Shown one piece after another: positions 1 through 8,184 of a DNA stretch of 64,000 nucleotides. The notes under the pieces are model-generated. The model worked only from the letters and a program-made list of their open reading frames with translations, was not told the DNA's origin and searched no databases. How positions within the stretch are numbered: the first letter of the stretch is position 1; every line of letters starts with the position of its first letter. The position numbers and the translations under genes were made by a program. The DNA is from Schumannella sp. 10F1B-5-1 (GTDB taxonomy: Bacteria > Actinomycetota > Actinomycetes > Actinomycetales > Microbacteriaceae), in assembly GCF_006517535.1 (NCBI RefSeq), contig NZ_VHQH01000002.1:232158-296157 (forward strand), in the 5' to 3' direction.

Positions 1-1040
1 CCGGCGTGCGTGTTGAGGCCGAGGGCGAGCGCCGGGTCGGCGGCCAGCGCATCCACGGGGCCCTTGTCGGCGAGCGCGACCAGGTAGGGCAGCGTCGCGT
101 TCGTCAGCGCGCGGGTCGAGGTCTCGGGCACGGCGCCGGGCATGTTCGCGACGCAGTAGTAGAGCGCGTCGTGCACCGCGAAGGTCGGGTCGTCGTGCGT
201 CGTCGGGTGCGAGCCCTCGAAGCAGCCGCCCTGGTCGATCGCGATGTCGACGAGCACCGCGCCGGGCTTCATGGTGGCGACCATGGCATCCGTCACGAGC
301 TTCGGCGCCGCCGCGCCGGGGATCAGCACCGAGCCGATCACGAGATCGGCGGCGGCGACCTGCTCGGCGATCTCGAGGCGGCTGGATGCGCGGGTCTGCA
401 GCTTCGGGTACTGCTTCTCGAGCTGGCGCAGGCGCGGCAGCGAGAGGTCGATCACGGTGACGTCGGCGCCGAGCCCGAGCGCGTTCGCGGCGGCGTGCTC
501 GCCGGCGACGCCGCCGCCGATCACGACGACCTTGGCCTTCGGGGTTCCGGGCACGCCGCCGAGCAGGGTGCCGCGTCCGCCGGCGGCCTTCAGCAGCGTG
601 GCCGCGCCGACGACGATCGAGAGGCGGCCGGCGACCTCGCTCATGGGCGAGAGCAGCGGCAGGCTGCGGTCGGGCAGCTGCACGGTCTCGTAGGCGATCG
701 CGGTCGTGCCGGCGGCGAGCAGCGCATCCGTCAGCGGCTTGTCGGCGGCGAGGTGCAGGTAGGTGAAGAGGGTGAGGTCTCTGCGCAGGTGGCCGTACTC
801 GGCGGCGATCGGCTCCTTGACCTTGACGACCAGCTCCGATCCCGACCACAGCTCGTCGGCGGTGGCGACCAGCTCGGCGCCGGCCGCGGCGAAGGCCTCG
901 TCGGTGATGCCCGAGCCGAGTCCGGCGCCCGCCTGCACGCGCACCGTGTGCCCACGGTGCACGAGGGCGTCGACGCCCGCCGGGGTGATGGCGACGCGGT
1001 TCTCGTTGTTCTTGATCTCGGTGGGGATGCCGATCCGCAT
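1..1040 (-). CDS. ald: Alanine dehydrogenase, C-terminus cut by window edge
   Basis: NAD-dependent alanine dehydrogenase, interconverting L-alanine with pyruvate and ammonia. The reading frame starts at the ATG at 1040 with MRIGIPTEIKNNENRVAITP, the classic N-terminus of the family. It continues through the substrate loop (KVKEP), the HLAADK segment and the Rossmann glycine motif VVVIGGGVAGEHAA. About 346 residues are visible. Family members have about 371, so roughly the last 25 residues lie beyond base 1. A divergent Lrp/AsnC regulator lies 123 bp away, an arrangement known for ald/aldR in actinobacteria. Identification is secure; only the 3' end is missing. Confidence 0.96.
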   Translation of the reverse strand, partial: MRIGIPTEIKNNENRVAITPAGVDALVHRGHTVRVQAGAGLGSGITDEAFAAAGAELVATADELWSGSELVVKVKEPIAAEYGHLRRDLTLFTYLHLAADKPLTDALLAAGTTAIAYETVQLPDRSLPLLSPMSEVAGRLSIVVGAATLLKAAGGRGTLLGGVPGTPKAKVVVIGGGVAGEHAAANALGLGADVTVIDLSLPRLRQLEKQYPKLQTRASSRLEIAEQVAAADLVIGSVLIPGAAAPKLVTDAMVATMKPGAVLVDIAIDQGGCFEGSHPTTHDDPTFAVHDALYYCVANMPGAVPETSTRALTNATLPYLVALADKGPVDALAADPALALGLNTHA

Positions 1041-1098
1041 GGCTGCTCCTGACGACGACGTGGGCGGAGGACGAGGTGCGGCCAGCGTGACAGCGGTT

Positions 1099-1156
1099 CG
1101 TTACAACGGCGTGACGAGCGCAGAAGATTCGGCACGGCCGCGCCCGGGGGTAGATT
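1099..1156. promoter_or_regulatory. ald / Lrp divergent promoter region
   Basis: For the Lrp gene, a TTCGGC/TAGATT pair (1128-1133 and 1151-1156, 17-bp spacer) places the -10 element only 7 nt before the ATG at 1164, suggesting a leaderless transcript. A small palindrome CGTTACAACG (1099-1108) sits between the divergent genes and is a candidate Lrp-family site. These are motif observations only. Confidence 0.4.
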
Positions 1157-1163
1157 CGGGCGC

Positions 1164-1709
1164 ATGACGTCGACGAATCGGGATGCGCCGCCGAAGGATC
1201 TTCGCCAGGACTCTCGTCCCGTCCCCCGCCCCGATCTCCGCCCCGCCGAGCTGGATGACACCGATCGCGAGATGGTGCGCATCCTGACCGCTCAGGGACG
1301 CATCACGAACGCCGAGCTCGCGGCCGCCCTTGGCATCGCGCCGTCGACGACCCACGCCCGGCTGCGCTCTCTCGTCGAGCGGGGTGTCGTGACCGGTTTC
1401 CACGCCAGCGTCGACCAGCGCCGACTCGGTCGCGGCCTGCAGGCGATGATCGGCGTGACGCTGCGTCCGGGGTCGCGGCAGGAGAGCATCACCGCCTTCG
1501 CCGAGGAGGTACGGCGGCTGCCGCAGGTGCTGCAGCTGTTCTTCCTCGGCGGCAGCGACGACTTCATGGTGCACATCGCGGTCGCCGACAGCTCGGATGT
1601 GCGCGCCTTCGTGGTCGAGCACCTCTCGGCCCAGCAGAGCGTCGCATCCACCCGCACGAGCCTTGTGTTCGACTACCACCGCAACGGGGTCGCGGCGTCG
1701 TTCGCGTGA
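1164..1709 (+). CDS. Lrp/AsnC family transcriptional regulator (AldR-like)
   Basis: DNA-binding regulator of 181 residues. After a Pro/Arg-rich leader of about 28 residues come LDDTDREMVRILTAQGRIT and an AsnC-type helix-turn-helix (NAELAAALGIAPSTTHARLRSL, written here as two overlapping parts of one motif at residues ~48-70). The C-terminal RAM ligand-binding domain contains LFFLGGSDDFMVHIAV. Divergence from ald suggests that it senses alanine or another amino acid and controls ald, as AldR does in mycobacteria (inference from context). The ATG at 1164 lies directly behind a good -10 element, so translation may be leaderless; a start further inside the leader cannot be excluded. Confidence 0.9.
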   Translation: MTSTNRDAPPKDLRQDSRPVPRPDLRPAELDDTDREMVRILTAQGRITNAELAAALGIAPSTTHARLRSLVERGVVTGFHASVDQRRLGRGLQAMIGVTLRPGSRQESITAFAEEVRRLPQVLQLFFLGGSDDFMVHIAVADSSDVRAFVVEHLSAQQSVASTRTSLVFDYHRNGVAASFA

Positions 1710-1742
1710 GCCCGGCCCGATCTGCCCGGGAGCCCGGCCGGG

Positions 1743-2279
1743 TCAGGGGCGCTGGGGGAACACGCCCTGCAGCGCGATGATGAAGTTCAGCGTCAGGTAG
1801 GGCGCCAGGTTGCTGTGCGGCTGGCTGCCCCCGGCGATCCCGATCGCCGTCGGCGACATCGTGACGGTCGCGCCCGCGCTCGGCGCCGCGTAGCCGCGCT
1901 CGATCGCACGACCCGACCGGGCCTCGGCCCAGCCTGCGCCCGCCGCGCTCGACTGGTCACCCGCCGCCGCGACGCCGCGGGCGGTGTGGCTGTGCGCCGG
2001 CATCTCGCTGGCGATCAGGGTCACGCTCTCGCTGCCGCTCTGCTCGCCCTGCCCGCGATAGGTCAGCCCGGGCCCCTGCCCCACGCCGATCGGCGACACG
2101 CCCTGCAGGTTCGGCAGGGCGAAGGTGGTCCTGCCGTCGCCGCCGTAGGTCGTTCCGAGCAGCGAGAAGAGAGCGGTGTTCTGCGCGATCGGCATGAGCT
2201 GGCCGTTGCAGAGCGCCCAGCCGCGCGGGGCGAAGTTGAAGCCGACAGCGATGATCTCGCCGACGAAGGGCTCGTCCAT
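1743..2279 (-). CDS. Tail-collar domain protein (MdpB-like), third of three
   Basis: Protein of 178 residues with the phage tail collar / microcystin-dependent-protein fold. The N-terminal signature is PFVGEIIAVGFNFAPRGWAL followed by CNGQLMPI, then LFSLLGTTYGGDG and FALPNLQG. The C-terminus GGSQPHSNLAPYLTLNFIIA followed by LQGVFP is diagnostic of the bacterial MdpB subgroup. No signal peptide is visible. It is the last gene of a four-gene minus-strand cassette, 9 bp after its paralogue. The ATG at 2279 follows a GGAG-type ribosome site that overlaps the upstream gene's stop. There are no phage structural genes nearby, so this is a domesticated or independent collar protein rather than part of a prophage. 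Its function is unknown. Confidence 0.88.
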   Translation of the reverse strand: MDEPFVGEIIAVGFNFAPRGWALCNGQLMPIAQNTALFSLLGTTYGGDGRTTFALPNLQGVSPIGVGQGPGLTYRGQGEQSGSESVTLIASEMPAHSHTARGVAAAGDQSSAAGAGWAEARSGRAIERGYAAPSAGATVTMSPTAIGIAGGSQPHSNLAPYLTLNFIIALQGVFPQRP

Positions 2280-2288
2280 GTCGGGCTC

Positions 2289-2801
2289 CTAGCTCCGGCT
2301 CGGGAAGATGCCGGTCAGGCTGATGATGGCGTTCAGCGTGAGCGTCGGCGGGCGGTTCTCGTGCGGCTGGTTGCCGCCGGTGTTGTCGATCGACGCCCCG
2401 TGCATCACGGCGGCGGTGCCGTCGCTCGCGTAGGCGATCTTGGGCGGCGCGGCCCAGAGCGCGTTCTGCGGCGAGGTCGCGGTTCCGTTCGCGGTGCTGG
2501 CGAGCGCCGCGTGGGTGTGGGCCGGCAGCTGCGACGCGAGCAGCGTGACCGATTCGGTGCCGGCGGTCTGGCCGACGCCGTAGTGGCTGCCCGTGAGGCT
2601 GGTCCCCTGGTGGTTCGGGATGCGCCCGCGCAGGTCGGGCAGGGCGAAGTTCTGGATGCCGTTGCCGCCATACTGGGTGCCGAGCAGCGAGAACAGGGCC
2701 TGGTTCTGCGCGATCGACAGCAGCTGGCCGTTGCAGAAAGCCCAGTTCTTGGGGGCGAAGGCGTAGGCGCCGAAGCGGATCTCGCCGAGGAAGGGGTTCA
2801 T
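2289..2801 (-). CDS. Tail-collar domain protein (MdpB-like), second of three
   Basis: Protein of 170 residues paralogous to its two neighbours. It starts NPFLGEIRFGAYAFAPKNWA followed by FCNGQLLSI, contains LFSLLGTQYGGNGIQNFALP and ends in GGNQPHENRPPTLTLNAIIS with LTGIFPSRS. It has no signal peptide. The ATG at 2801 follows GGAGACAG, with the previous gene's TAG stop inside the ribosome-site region, so the genes are probably translated in sequence from one mRNA. The middle of the protein (residues ~95-140) is the part most divergent from the paralogues. In phage tail fibres that region is trimerising or tip-forming; here its role is unknown. Confidence 0.88.
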   Translation of the reverse strand: MNPFLGEIRFGAYAFAPKNWAFCNGQLLSIAQNQALFSLLGTQYGGNGIQNFALPDLRGRIPNHQGTSLTGSHYGVGQTAGTESVTLLASQLPAHTHAALASTANGTATSPQNALWAAPPKIAYASDGTAAVMHGASIDNTGGNQPHENRPPTLTLNAIISLTGIFPSRS

Positions 2802-2810
2802 CGCTGTCTC

Positions 2811-3329
2811 CTAGCCCTGTGCGGGGAAGAGGCCCTGCGTGGCGATGCAGAAGCGGATGCCGAGGTAGGGGGTCATGTTGTCGTGGGGCTGGCTGCCGCC
2901 GGCGGGCTGCACGGCCTGCGGCGCCATCGGCACGGTCGGCGCGGTGCTCGAGAACGGGGTCTCGGCGCGGCTGACCCAGCGGCGCCCCGCCGGGGTCGCC
3001 GAGCTCGGGGCGCCCTCGGTGGCCGTGACGGGGTGGTTGTGCGACGGCATCTGGGATGCCAGCAGCGTGACCGACTCGACGCCGGTGGTCTGACCGATCG
3101 CGTAGGTCGAGAGCCCGGGTCCGGTGCCCTGATGCACGGGGATGCGTCCGCGCAGGTCGGGCACGGCGAAGGTGTTCACGCCGTCCCCGCCGTAGGTGGT
3201 GCCGATCAGCGTGAAGAGCGTCTGGTTCTCGATGATGGAGACCAGCTGGCCGTTGCACTCGAGGTAGCCGAGGGGGGCGAAGCTGCCGGCGAACATCATC
3301 ACGTCGCCGATGTAGGGCTCTGCGCTCAT
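2811..3329 (-). CDS. Tail-collar domain protein (MdpB-like), first of three
   Basis: Protein of 172 residues with the same collar architecture: EPYIGDVMMFAGSFAPLGYL, ECNGQLVSI, LFTLIGTTYGGDGVNTFAVP, DLRGRIPVHQGTGPG, and the C-terminal GGSQPHDNMTPYLGIRFCIA with TQGLFP. A strong ribosome site (GGAGGAG) precedes the ATG at 3329. It follows the DUF6916 gene by 10 bp. The protein lacks an export signal even though its upstream neighbour carries a Tat signal, so how the collar proteins reach the outside, if they do, is not evident. Confidence 0.88.
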   Translation of the reverse strand: MSAEPYIGDVMMFAGSFAPLGYLECNGQLVSIIENQTLFTLIGTTYGGDGVNTFAVPDLRGRIPVHQGTGPGLSTYAIGQTTGVESVTLLASQMPSHNHPVTATEGAPSSATPAGRRWVSRAETPFSSTAPTVPMAPQAVQPAGGSQPHDNMTPYLGIRFCIATQGLFPAQG

Positions 3330-3339
3330 CCGCTCCTCC

Positions 3340-3816
3340 TCAGATCCGGTTCACGACGGCCTGCGCGCGGCGGTCGCCGGCGGGGCCGATCGGGGTGAGC
3401 AGGAAGCCGCTGAGCGGGGCGCCGTCGTGGCCGAGCTCCCAGATGCCCTCGACGAAGTCGTCGCCGGCGCGGAAGTGCAGGGCGAACCGGTTCTCGTCTC
3501 CGGCGGGCGCGCCGGCGACATCCACGACCTCGTCGAGCACGAGCGAGCTGACCGCCTCGTCGGGGCCGAAGGCGCTGATGGGCCGGCCCACGAGCGGCGT
3601 GAAGTCGCTGCGCACGGCGGCGCGCAGCTCGGCGAAGTCGGTGGTGGATGCGGCGGTCGCGGCGGGGCGGACGGCGGCCGAGGCCGCGGCGGTGCTCGCG
3701 CTCGCGGCGTGCGGTCCGGCGGCGGCGCTGGCCGCGGTCGTCCCGGCGACCGCGCCGATCGCGGCGACGGCGGCGGCACCCGCGCCGGCGACGGCGGTGC
3801 GACGGGTCAGCTGCAT
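3340..3816 (-). CDS. Tat-signal DUF6916-like protein
   Basis: Protein of 158 residues, first gene of the collar cassette. The N-terminus MQLTRRTAVAGAGAAAVAAI has a twin-arginine motif and a long Ala-rich hydrophobic stretch ending near AASA, so Tat export is likely. After an Ala-rich linker, residues ~65-155 (FAELRAAVRSDFTPLVG through FLLTPIGPAGD) form a compact domain resembling DUF6916, a family often encoded beside tail-collar proteins; this assignment rests on recall of the family pattern. A GGAG ribosome site precedes the ATG at 3816. The function is unknown, and the constant pairing with collar proteins suggests a partner or chaperone role (inference). Confidence 0.72.
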   Translation of the reverse strand: MQLTRRTAVAGAGAAAVAAIGAVAGTTAASAAAGPHAASASTAAASAAVRPAATAASTTDFAELRAAVRSDFTPLVGRPISAFGPDEAVSSLVLDEVVDVAGAPAGDENRFALHFRAGDDFVEGIWELGHDGAPLSGFLLTPIGPAGDRRAQAVVNRI

Positions 3817-3873
3817 GGATGCTCCGGGTGAGATGGGGTCGGCGGCAGGGCCGCGTGCGCGATCCGCGCGCTC

Positions 3874-3999
3874 AGCATAGGGGCGCGGTGCCGCCCGACG
3901 GACCCCCTCGGCGACCCCCCGAACTGGGCACCGCCAGACCGTCGCCGTCAGCGCATCCGCCGCGATATCTTCCGGTGCGCGCGTGTCACGTGCCGTGAC
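3874..3999. promoter_or_regulatory. Divergent promoter region of collar cassette and surface protein
   Basis: The 248-bp gap between the divergent genes holds a minus-strand -10-like TATGCT (complement of 3874-3879). It also holds a perfect 15-bp palindrome GTCACGTGCCGTGAC at 3985-3999 (6-bp arms, 3-bp centre) that could bind a regulator of both directions. No matching regulator gene is adjacent. Confidence 0.35.
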
Positions 4000-4064
4000 G
4001 GCTCTGCCGTCGCGGCCCGCCCCGAAGCTCCGACCGCGCCCGTGACGAGAGGGCCGCGCGGCCG

Positions 4065-7000
4065 ATGACGAGCACCATCCCGACCCCGGTCGCCGACACC
4101 GCCCCGGTGCGCACGGCCGCCCGTCGCATCCGCCTCGTGGCCGCGAGTCTCGCGGTGCTGCTCGCCGGGGCCGGCCTCGCCGCCGTGCCGGCCGGCGCCG
4201 CGTTCGCGGCCGGCACGATCACGGTGACCACGAACGTCGACGCCGACACGAACGGCGCCTGCACGAACCCCAACGTCACGACCGTCGCGACCCCGGTGAC
4301 CCTGCGCAACGCCCTCTGCGTCGCCGGCAACCAGGCCGGATCGACGACCGTGAGCGTGCCGCGCGACACCTACACGCTGAGCGCCTCGTTCGGTGAGCTC
4401 GCCTTCGGCGCCGTCTCCGGCGCCAAGATCACCGTCGTCGGCGCGGGGGCCGCGCTTCCCGGCGGCCCGGGCACCGCAATCGTCGGCGACGGTCAGCACC
4501 GCGTCATGAACATCGACCCGCAGACGATCGGCGGCGTCGACGTCACGCTGCGCGGCCTGACCGTGCGCGGCGGCGTGGACGACCGGGCACAGCCCGGCAT
4601 GGGGGGCTCGGGCGGGTTCGGCGGCGCCGGCATCATCGCGGGGTCCGGCTACTCCTCGACGGCCGACTCGCTGACGCTCGACTCCGTCTTCGTCATGAAC
4701 AACGCGGTGCGCGCCAGCACTTCCGGTGGCTGGAACTCGGGCGGCGGCGGCATCCAGTTCGTCGGAGGGTCGCTCACTTTGACCGACTCGAAGATCCTCA
4801 ACAACTCCTCGGCGGCCGGATCCGGCGGCGGCGTCTACTACGAGGCCGCGCCCGGTCTCGCGGGGCAGAAGCTCACGATCACCAACGGCGACATCGCCAA
4901 CAACCAGGTGACCGACGCCACCACCTTCCCCGCCGACGGCGGCGGCCTCTCGGTGTCGGGCTCCGCCCCGAGCAGCACGATCGCCGGCACGAACTTCGTC
5001 GGGAACGCGATCAGCGCGACCGGCACCGGTGCGGTGCGCGGCAGCGCGCTCGCCTACGCGGGCGGCACTCACACGCTGACGGGCATCCTCTCCCTGAGCA
5101 ACGCGGTCTCGGCCGGCGGTCAGATCTCGGCGGATGCGGGTGCCCGGGTGACCGCGCGCTGGAACGACATCGAGACCGTCGACACGAGCGGCTTCCTCGT
5201 GTCGGCCACGAACGGCGCCAGCGTCGACGCGGCCTACAACTGGTGGGGATGCGCGACCGCCCCCGGTTCGACCGGCTGCGGGTCGGCCGTGACCGCCGGC
5301 GTGACGGTGCTGCCCTCGCTGCGGCTGAACCTCGACGCCGCCCCCGCGACCGTGGGCGCGCCCGGCGACACCTCGCGACTCACGGCGACCTTCCGCCGCG
5401 ACTCGACCGGTGCCGCTGTCGACTCGGCGAGCCTGACCCGCTTCTCGTCGACCGTGTCGTTCTCGCGCACCGCCGGCGGTCAGCTGTCGGCGTCGAGCGT
5501 GCCCATGAGCCTCGGCGAGGCGTCCACCACCTTCACGACGCCCAGCACCGCGGGCCGATCGACCATCACGGCGGCCTACAACGCGGTGCAGGTGACCGTC
5601 GACGTGATCGCCGCGCAGGCGCCTGCCTTCACGAGCGCGAGCACGGTCGGCTTCACGTTCGGCACCGCGGGCTCGTTCACGATCACGACGTCGGGCTACC
5701 CCGCCGCCGAGATCACGCGCACCGCCGGCACGCTGCCCGCCGGGCTGACGTTCATCGACAACGGCGACGGCACGGCGACCCTGGCCGGAACGCCGACCGC
5801 CGCATCCACCTCGACCCTGTCGCTGAAGGCCGACAACGGCGCGAGCAGCTCGGCCACGCAGCAGCTCGTCGTGACCGTGAGGCAGGCGCCCGCGATCACG
5901 AGCGGCGCGACGGCCACCTTCACGGCCGGCACGGCGGAATCGTTCACCGTCACCACGAGCGGGAGCCCGGCCCCGAGCCTCGCGCGCTCGGGCGCGCTGC
6001 CCAGCGGGGTGACGTTCACCGACAACGGCGACGGCACCGCCACGATCGCGGGCACCCCGGCCGCCTCGGCGGGCGGCAGCTACCCGCTCACGATCACCGC
6101 GTCGAACGACGTCAACCCGAGCGCCACGCAGCCGTTCACGCTCACCGTGAACGCGGCGCCGCGCTTCACCAGCTCCGACAGCGCCGCCGCGCGCGTCGGC
6201 ACGGCGGCCTCGATCGCCGTCACCACGACGGGCGGCTACCCGACGCCGACGACGCTGACCGAGAGCGGCGCGCTGCCCGCGGGCGTCACCTTCGTCGACC
6301 AGGGGTCGGGCAGCGCGACGATCAGCGGCACGCCCGCCGCGGTCGCCGGCGGCGTCTACACCCTCGTCATCACGGCGAAGGCCGGATCGCTCACGACCAC
6401 GCAGACCCTGACTCTGACGGTCGGCGAGGCGCCGGTCGTGACGACGAACCCGGTCTCGCGCTCGACCACGGGCGGCTCGTCGGTCGCGTTCACGGCGGCG
6501 GGCAGCGGATACCCCGAGCCGAGCATCCAGTGGCAGAAGCGCGACGGGGGCAGCTGGAGCGACCTCGACGGCGAGACCGACGCGACGCTGAGCTTCACCG
6601 CGACGGCGGAGGACGACGGCACGGCCTACCGTGCCGTGTTCACGAACACCCACGGCTCGGCAACGACCACCGCCGCCGAGCTCGCGGTCGGCGCCGGACC
6701 GGCGATCACGAGCGACGCCACCGCGACGATCTCGGGCGACGGCGGCAGCCAGACCGTCGAGATCCGCGCGAGCGGCGAGCCCGTGCCCGCGATCAGCGTG
6801 GTGAGCGGCGGGGTCCCCGGCATGAACTTCGCCGACGCCGGCGACGGCACCGCGACCCTGACCGGAGCACCGACCTCGTCGGGCGTCTTCACGGTCGACC
6901 TCGCCGCGACGAACGAGCACGGCACCGGCGAGCAGACGCTCACCGTCACCGTGAACCAGTCGACCGAGATCGGCTCGCCGAGCACGGCCGACTTCACGGC

Positions 7001-8015
7001 CGGCATCGCGGGCAGCTTCACGATCACGACCGCGGGCGGCTACCCGACTCCGCCGACGATCGAGCTCGACGGCGATCTGCCCGACGGGCTGGGCTTCGTC
7101 GACGACGGCGACGGAACCGCGCGCATCTTCGGCACGGCCTCGGCCGGCACCGGCGGCGCGAGCACCGTGGATGTCGTCGCCACCACCGCGGCCGGACACG
7201 TCACGCGCCAGACGATCACCGTCGTCGTGGGCGAGGCGCCGGTGATCACCGGACCCGCGCGCGTGACCGCGACCACGGGCGTGCCGTTCAGCGCGACCGT
7301 CACCACGGCGCACGCCTATCCGCTGCCCGTGACGCTCGCCGTCGTCGGCGCGCTGCCCGCCGGTGTGACGTTCGTCGACGAGGGTGACGGCACGGGAACG
7401 CTCTCCGGCGCCGCGACCGCCGCGCAGGATGCCACGATCACGATCGAGGCGAGCAACACCGCCGGATCGATCACGGCCGACGTGATGCTGACGGTCGACG
7501 ACGCGGCGGTCATCCCGCTGCCGCTGATCCTGCCGACGACCTTCGACGGTCCGCTCGACGGCGTGCCCGCCGAGCTGCGCCGCAGCCAGAGCTTCACGGT
7601 CGCCGGCTCGGGCTTCGCACCCGGCGCTCCGGTCACGCTCGGCATCTACTCGACGCCGACCACCCTCGCGACGGTCTACGCCGACGGCGCGGGAGCGTTC
7701 TCGCAGGCGCTGACCGTGCCGGCCGACTTCGCCGCGGGCGGGCACACGGTCGTCGCGACCGGCGTGGGCGCCGACGGCACCACCCGCACGCTCGGCTCGG
7801 CGACCACGGTCGTCGTGCCGGCGGATGCGGGCGGCGGCTCGGGCGGGTCGGGTGGCTCGGGTTCCGGCGGCTCGGGATCGGTGGCGTCCGGGTCGGGCGC
7901 GGAGTCGTCGCTCGCGGCGACCGGCGTGGGCGAGGGCTGGATGCTCGCCGCCGCGCTGGCCCTGCTGGCCCTGCTCGCCGGCATCCGCCTGGTGCTGCGC
8001 CGCCGCGCGGCCTGA
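4065..8015 (+). CDS. LAXTG-anchored surface protein with beta-helix and Ig-like domains
   Basis: Secreted cell-wall protein of 1,316 residues. Residues ~20-45 form a signal peptide (AASLAVLLAGAGLAAVPAGA). Residues ~46-430 read as a right-handed parallel beta-helix of the pectate-lyase/CSLREA type: ITVTTNVDADTNGAC with TLRNALCVAGN, then repeated short strands and Gly/Asn turns. From ~518 to ~1145 come seven beta-sandwich modules. Six are He_PIG putative-Ig type with the recurring pattern LPAGxTFxDxGDGTATxxGTP, and one (nt ~6440-6690) is an I-set-like Ig. A Gly/Ser linker leads to LAATG at residues 1283-1287, a membrane helix and the RRRAA tail, which is a sorting signal for a class E sortase. 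It is divergent from the tail-collar cassette. An adhesive or scaffolding role is inferred. Confidence 0.86.
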   Translation: MTSTIPTPVADTAPVRTAARRIRLVAASLAVLLAGAGLAAVPAGAAFAAGTITVTTNVDADTNGACTNPNVTTVATPVTLRNALCVAGNQAGSTTVSVPRDTYTLSASFGELAFGAVSGAKITVVGAGAALPGGPGTAIVGDGQHRVMNIDPQTIGGVDVTLRGLTVRGGVDDRAQPGMGGSGGFGGAGIIAGSGYSSTADSLTLDSVFVMNNAVRASTSGGWNSGGGGIQFVGGSLTLTDSKILNNSSAAGSGGGVYYEAAPGLAGQKLTITNGDIANNQVTDATTFPADGGGLSVSGSAPSSTIAGTNFVGNAISATGTGAVRGSALAYAGGTHTLTGILSLSNAVSAGGQISADAGARVTARWNDIETVDTSGFLVSATNGASVDAAYNWWGCATAPGSTGCGSAVTAGVTVLPSLRLNLDAAPATVGAPGDTSRLTATFRRDSTGAAVDSASLTRFSSTVSFSRTAGGQLSASSVPMSLGEASTTFTTPSTAGRSTITAAYNAVQVTVDVIAAQAPAFTSASTVGFTFGTAGSFTITTSGYPAAEITRTAGTLPAGLTFIDNGDGTATLAGTPTAASTSTLSLKADNGASSSATQQLVVTVRQAPAITSGATATFTAGTAESFTVTTSGSPAPSLARSGALPSGVTFTDNGDGTATIAGTPAASAGGSYPLTITASNDVNPSATQPFTLTVNAAPRFTSSDSAAARVGTAASIAVTTTGGYPTPTTLTESGALPAGVTFVDQGSGSATISGTPAAVAGGVYTLVITAKAGSLTTTQTLTLTVGEAPVVTTNPVSRSTTGGSSVAFTAAGSGYPEPSIQWQKRDGGSWSDLDGETDATLSFTATAEDDGTAYRAVFTNTHGSATTTAAELAVGAGPAITSDATATISGDGGSQTVEIRASGEPVPAISVVSGGVPGMNFADAGDGTATLTGAPTSSGVFTVDLAATNEHGTGEQTLTVTVNQSTEIGSPSTADFTAGIAGSFTITTAGGYPTPPTIELDGDLPDGLGFVDDGDGTARIFGTASAGTGGASTVDVVATTAAGHVTRQTITVVVGEAPVITGPARVTATTGVPFSATVTTAHAYPLPVTLAVVGALPAGVTFVDEGDGTGTLSGAATAAQDATITIEASNTAGSITADVMLTVDDAAVIPLPLILPTTFDGPLDGVPAELRRSQSFTVAGSGFAPGAPVTLGIYSTPTTLATVYADGAGAFSQALTVPADFAAGGHTVVATGVGADGTTRTLGSATTVVVPADAGGGSGGSGGSGSGGSGSVASGSGAESSLAATGVGEGWMLAAALALLALLAGIRLVLRRRAA

Positions 8016-8025
8016 TCCCTCGGCC

Positions 8026-8089
8026 GGATCGCGCGGCGATCCTGGCGTCGCCGCACGATCTGGCGCGGCGATACCGAGATCGTGCGGCG
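8026..8089. repeat. 64-bp dispersed intergenic repeat, copy A
   Basis: The first 25 bp (8026-8050) and last 15 bp (8075-8089) are identical to bases 23746-23770 and 23795-23809, at the same internal spacing of 49 bp; the 24-bp middle differs. The left end contains the palindrome GATCGCGCGGCGATC. Copy A also has a perfect 12-bp inverted repeat (GCCGCACGATCT at 8050-8061, AGATCGTGCGGC at 8077-8088). It lies downstream of the surface-protein gene. Confidence 0.75.
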
Positions 8090-8122
8090 CTCGCGCCGAC
8101 CGGATGCGCGGCTCCCCTGACT

Positions 8123-8160
8123 CGCGCGGGCGGGTGTGGCTCCACACTCCCGCCCGCGCG
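8123..8160. terminator. Bidirectional hairpin terminator
   Basis: A long GC hairpin (left arm 8123-8139, right arm 8142-8160, one bulged base) sits between convergent genes ending at 8015 and 8185. No T-tract is present, as is common in high-GC actinobacteria. Confidence 0.65.
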
Positions 8161-8184
8161 ACCCTGCGCCAGCCCCGCCCCGCC

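Noticed and set aside
1743..3816. A prophage remnant, suggested by three tail-collar proteins
   Set aside because: No terminase, portal, capsid, integrase or att-like repeat is present. MdpB-like collar proteins with DUF6916 are also found outside prophages.
3948..8147. 1,399-codon minus-strand frame antisense to the LAXTG surface protein
   Set aside because: Arg/Gly/Asp/Val-rich with no recognisable fold; the plus strand encodes a clear signal peptide, domains and sorting signal.
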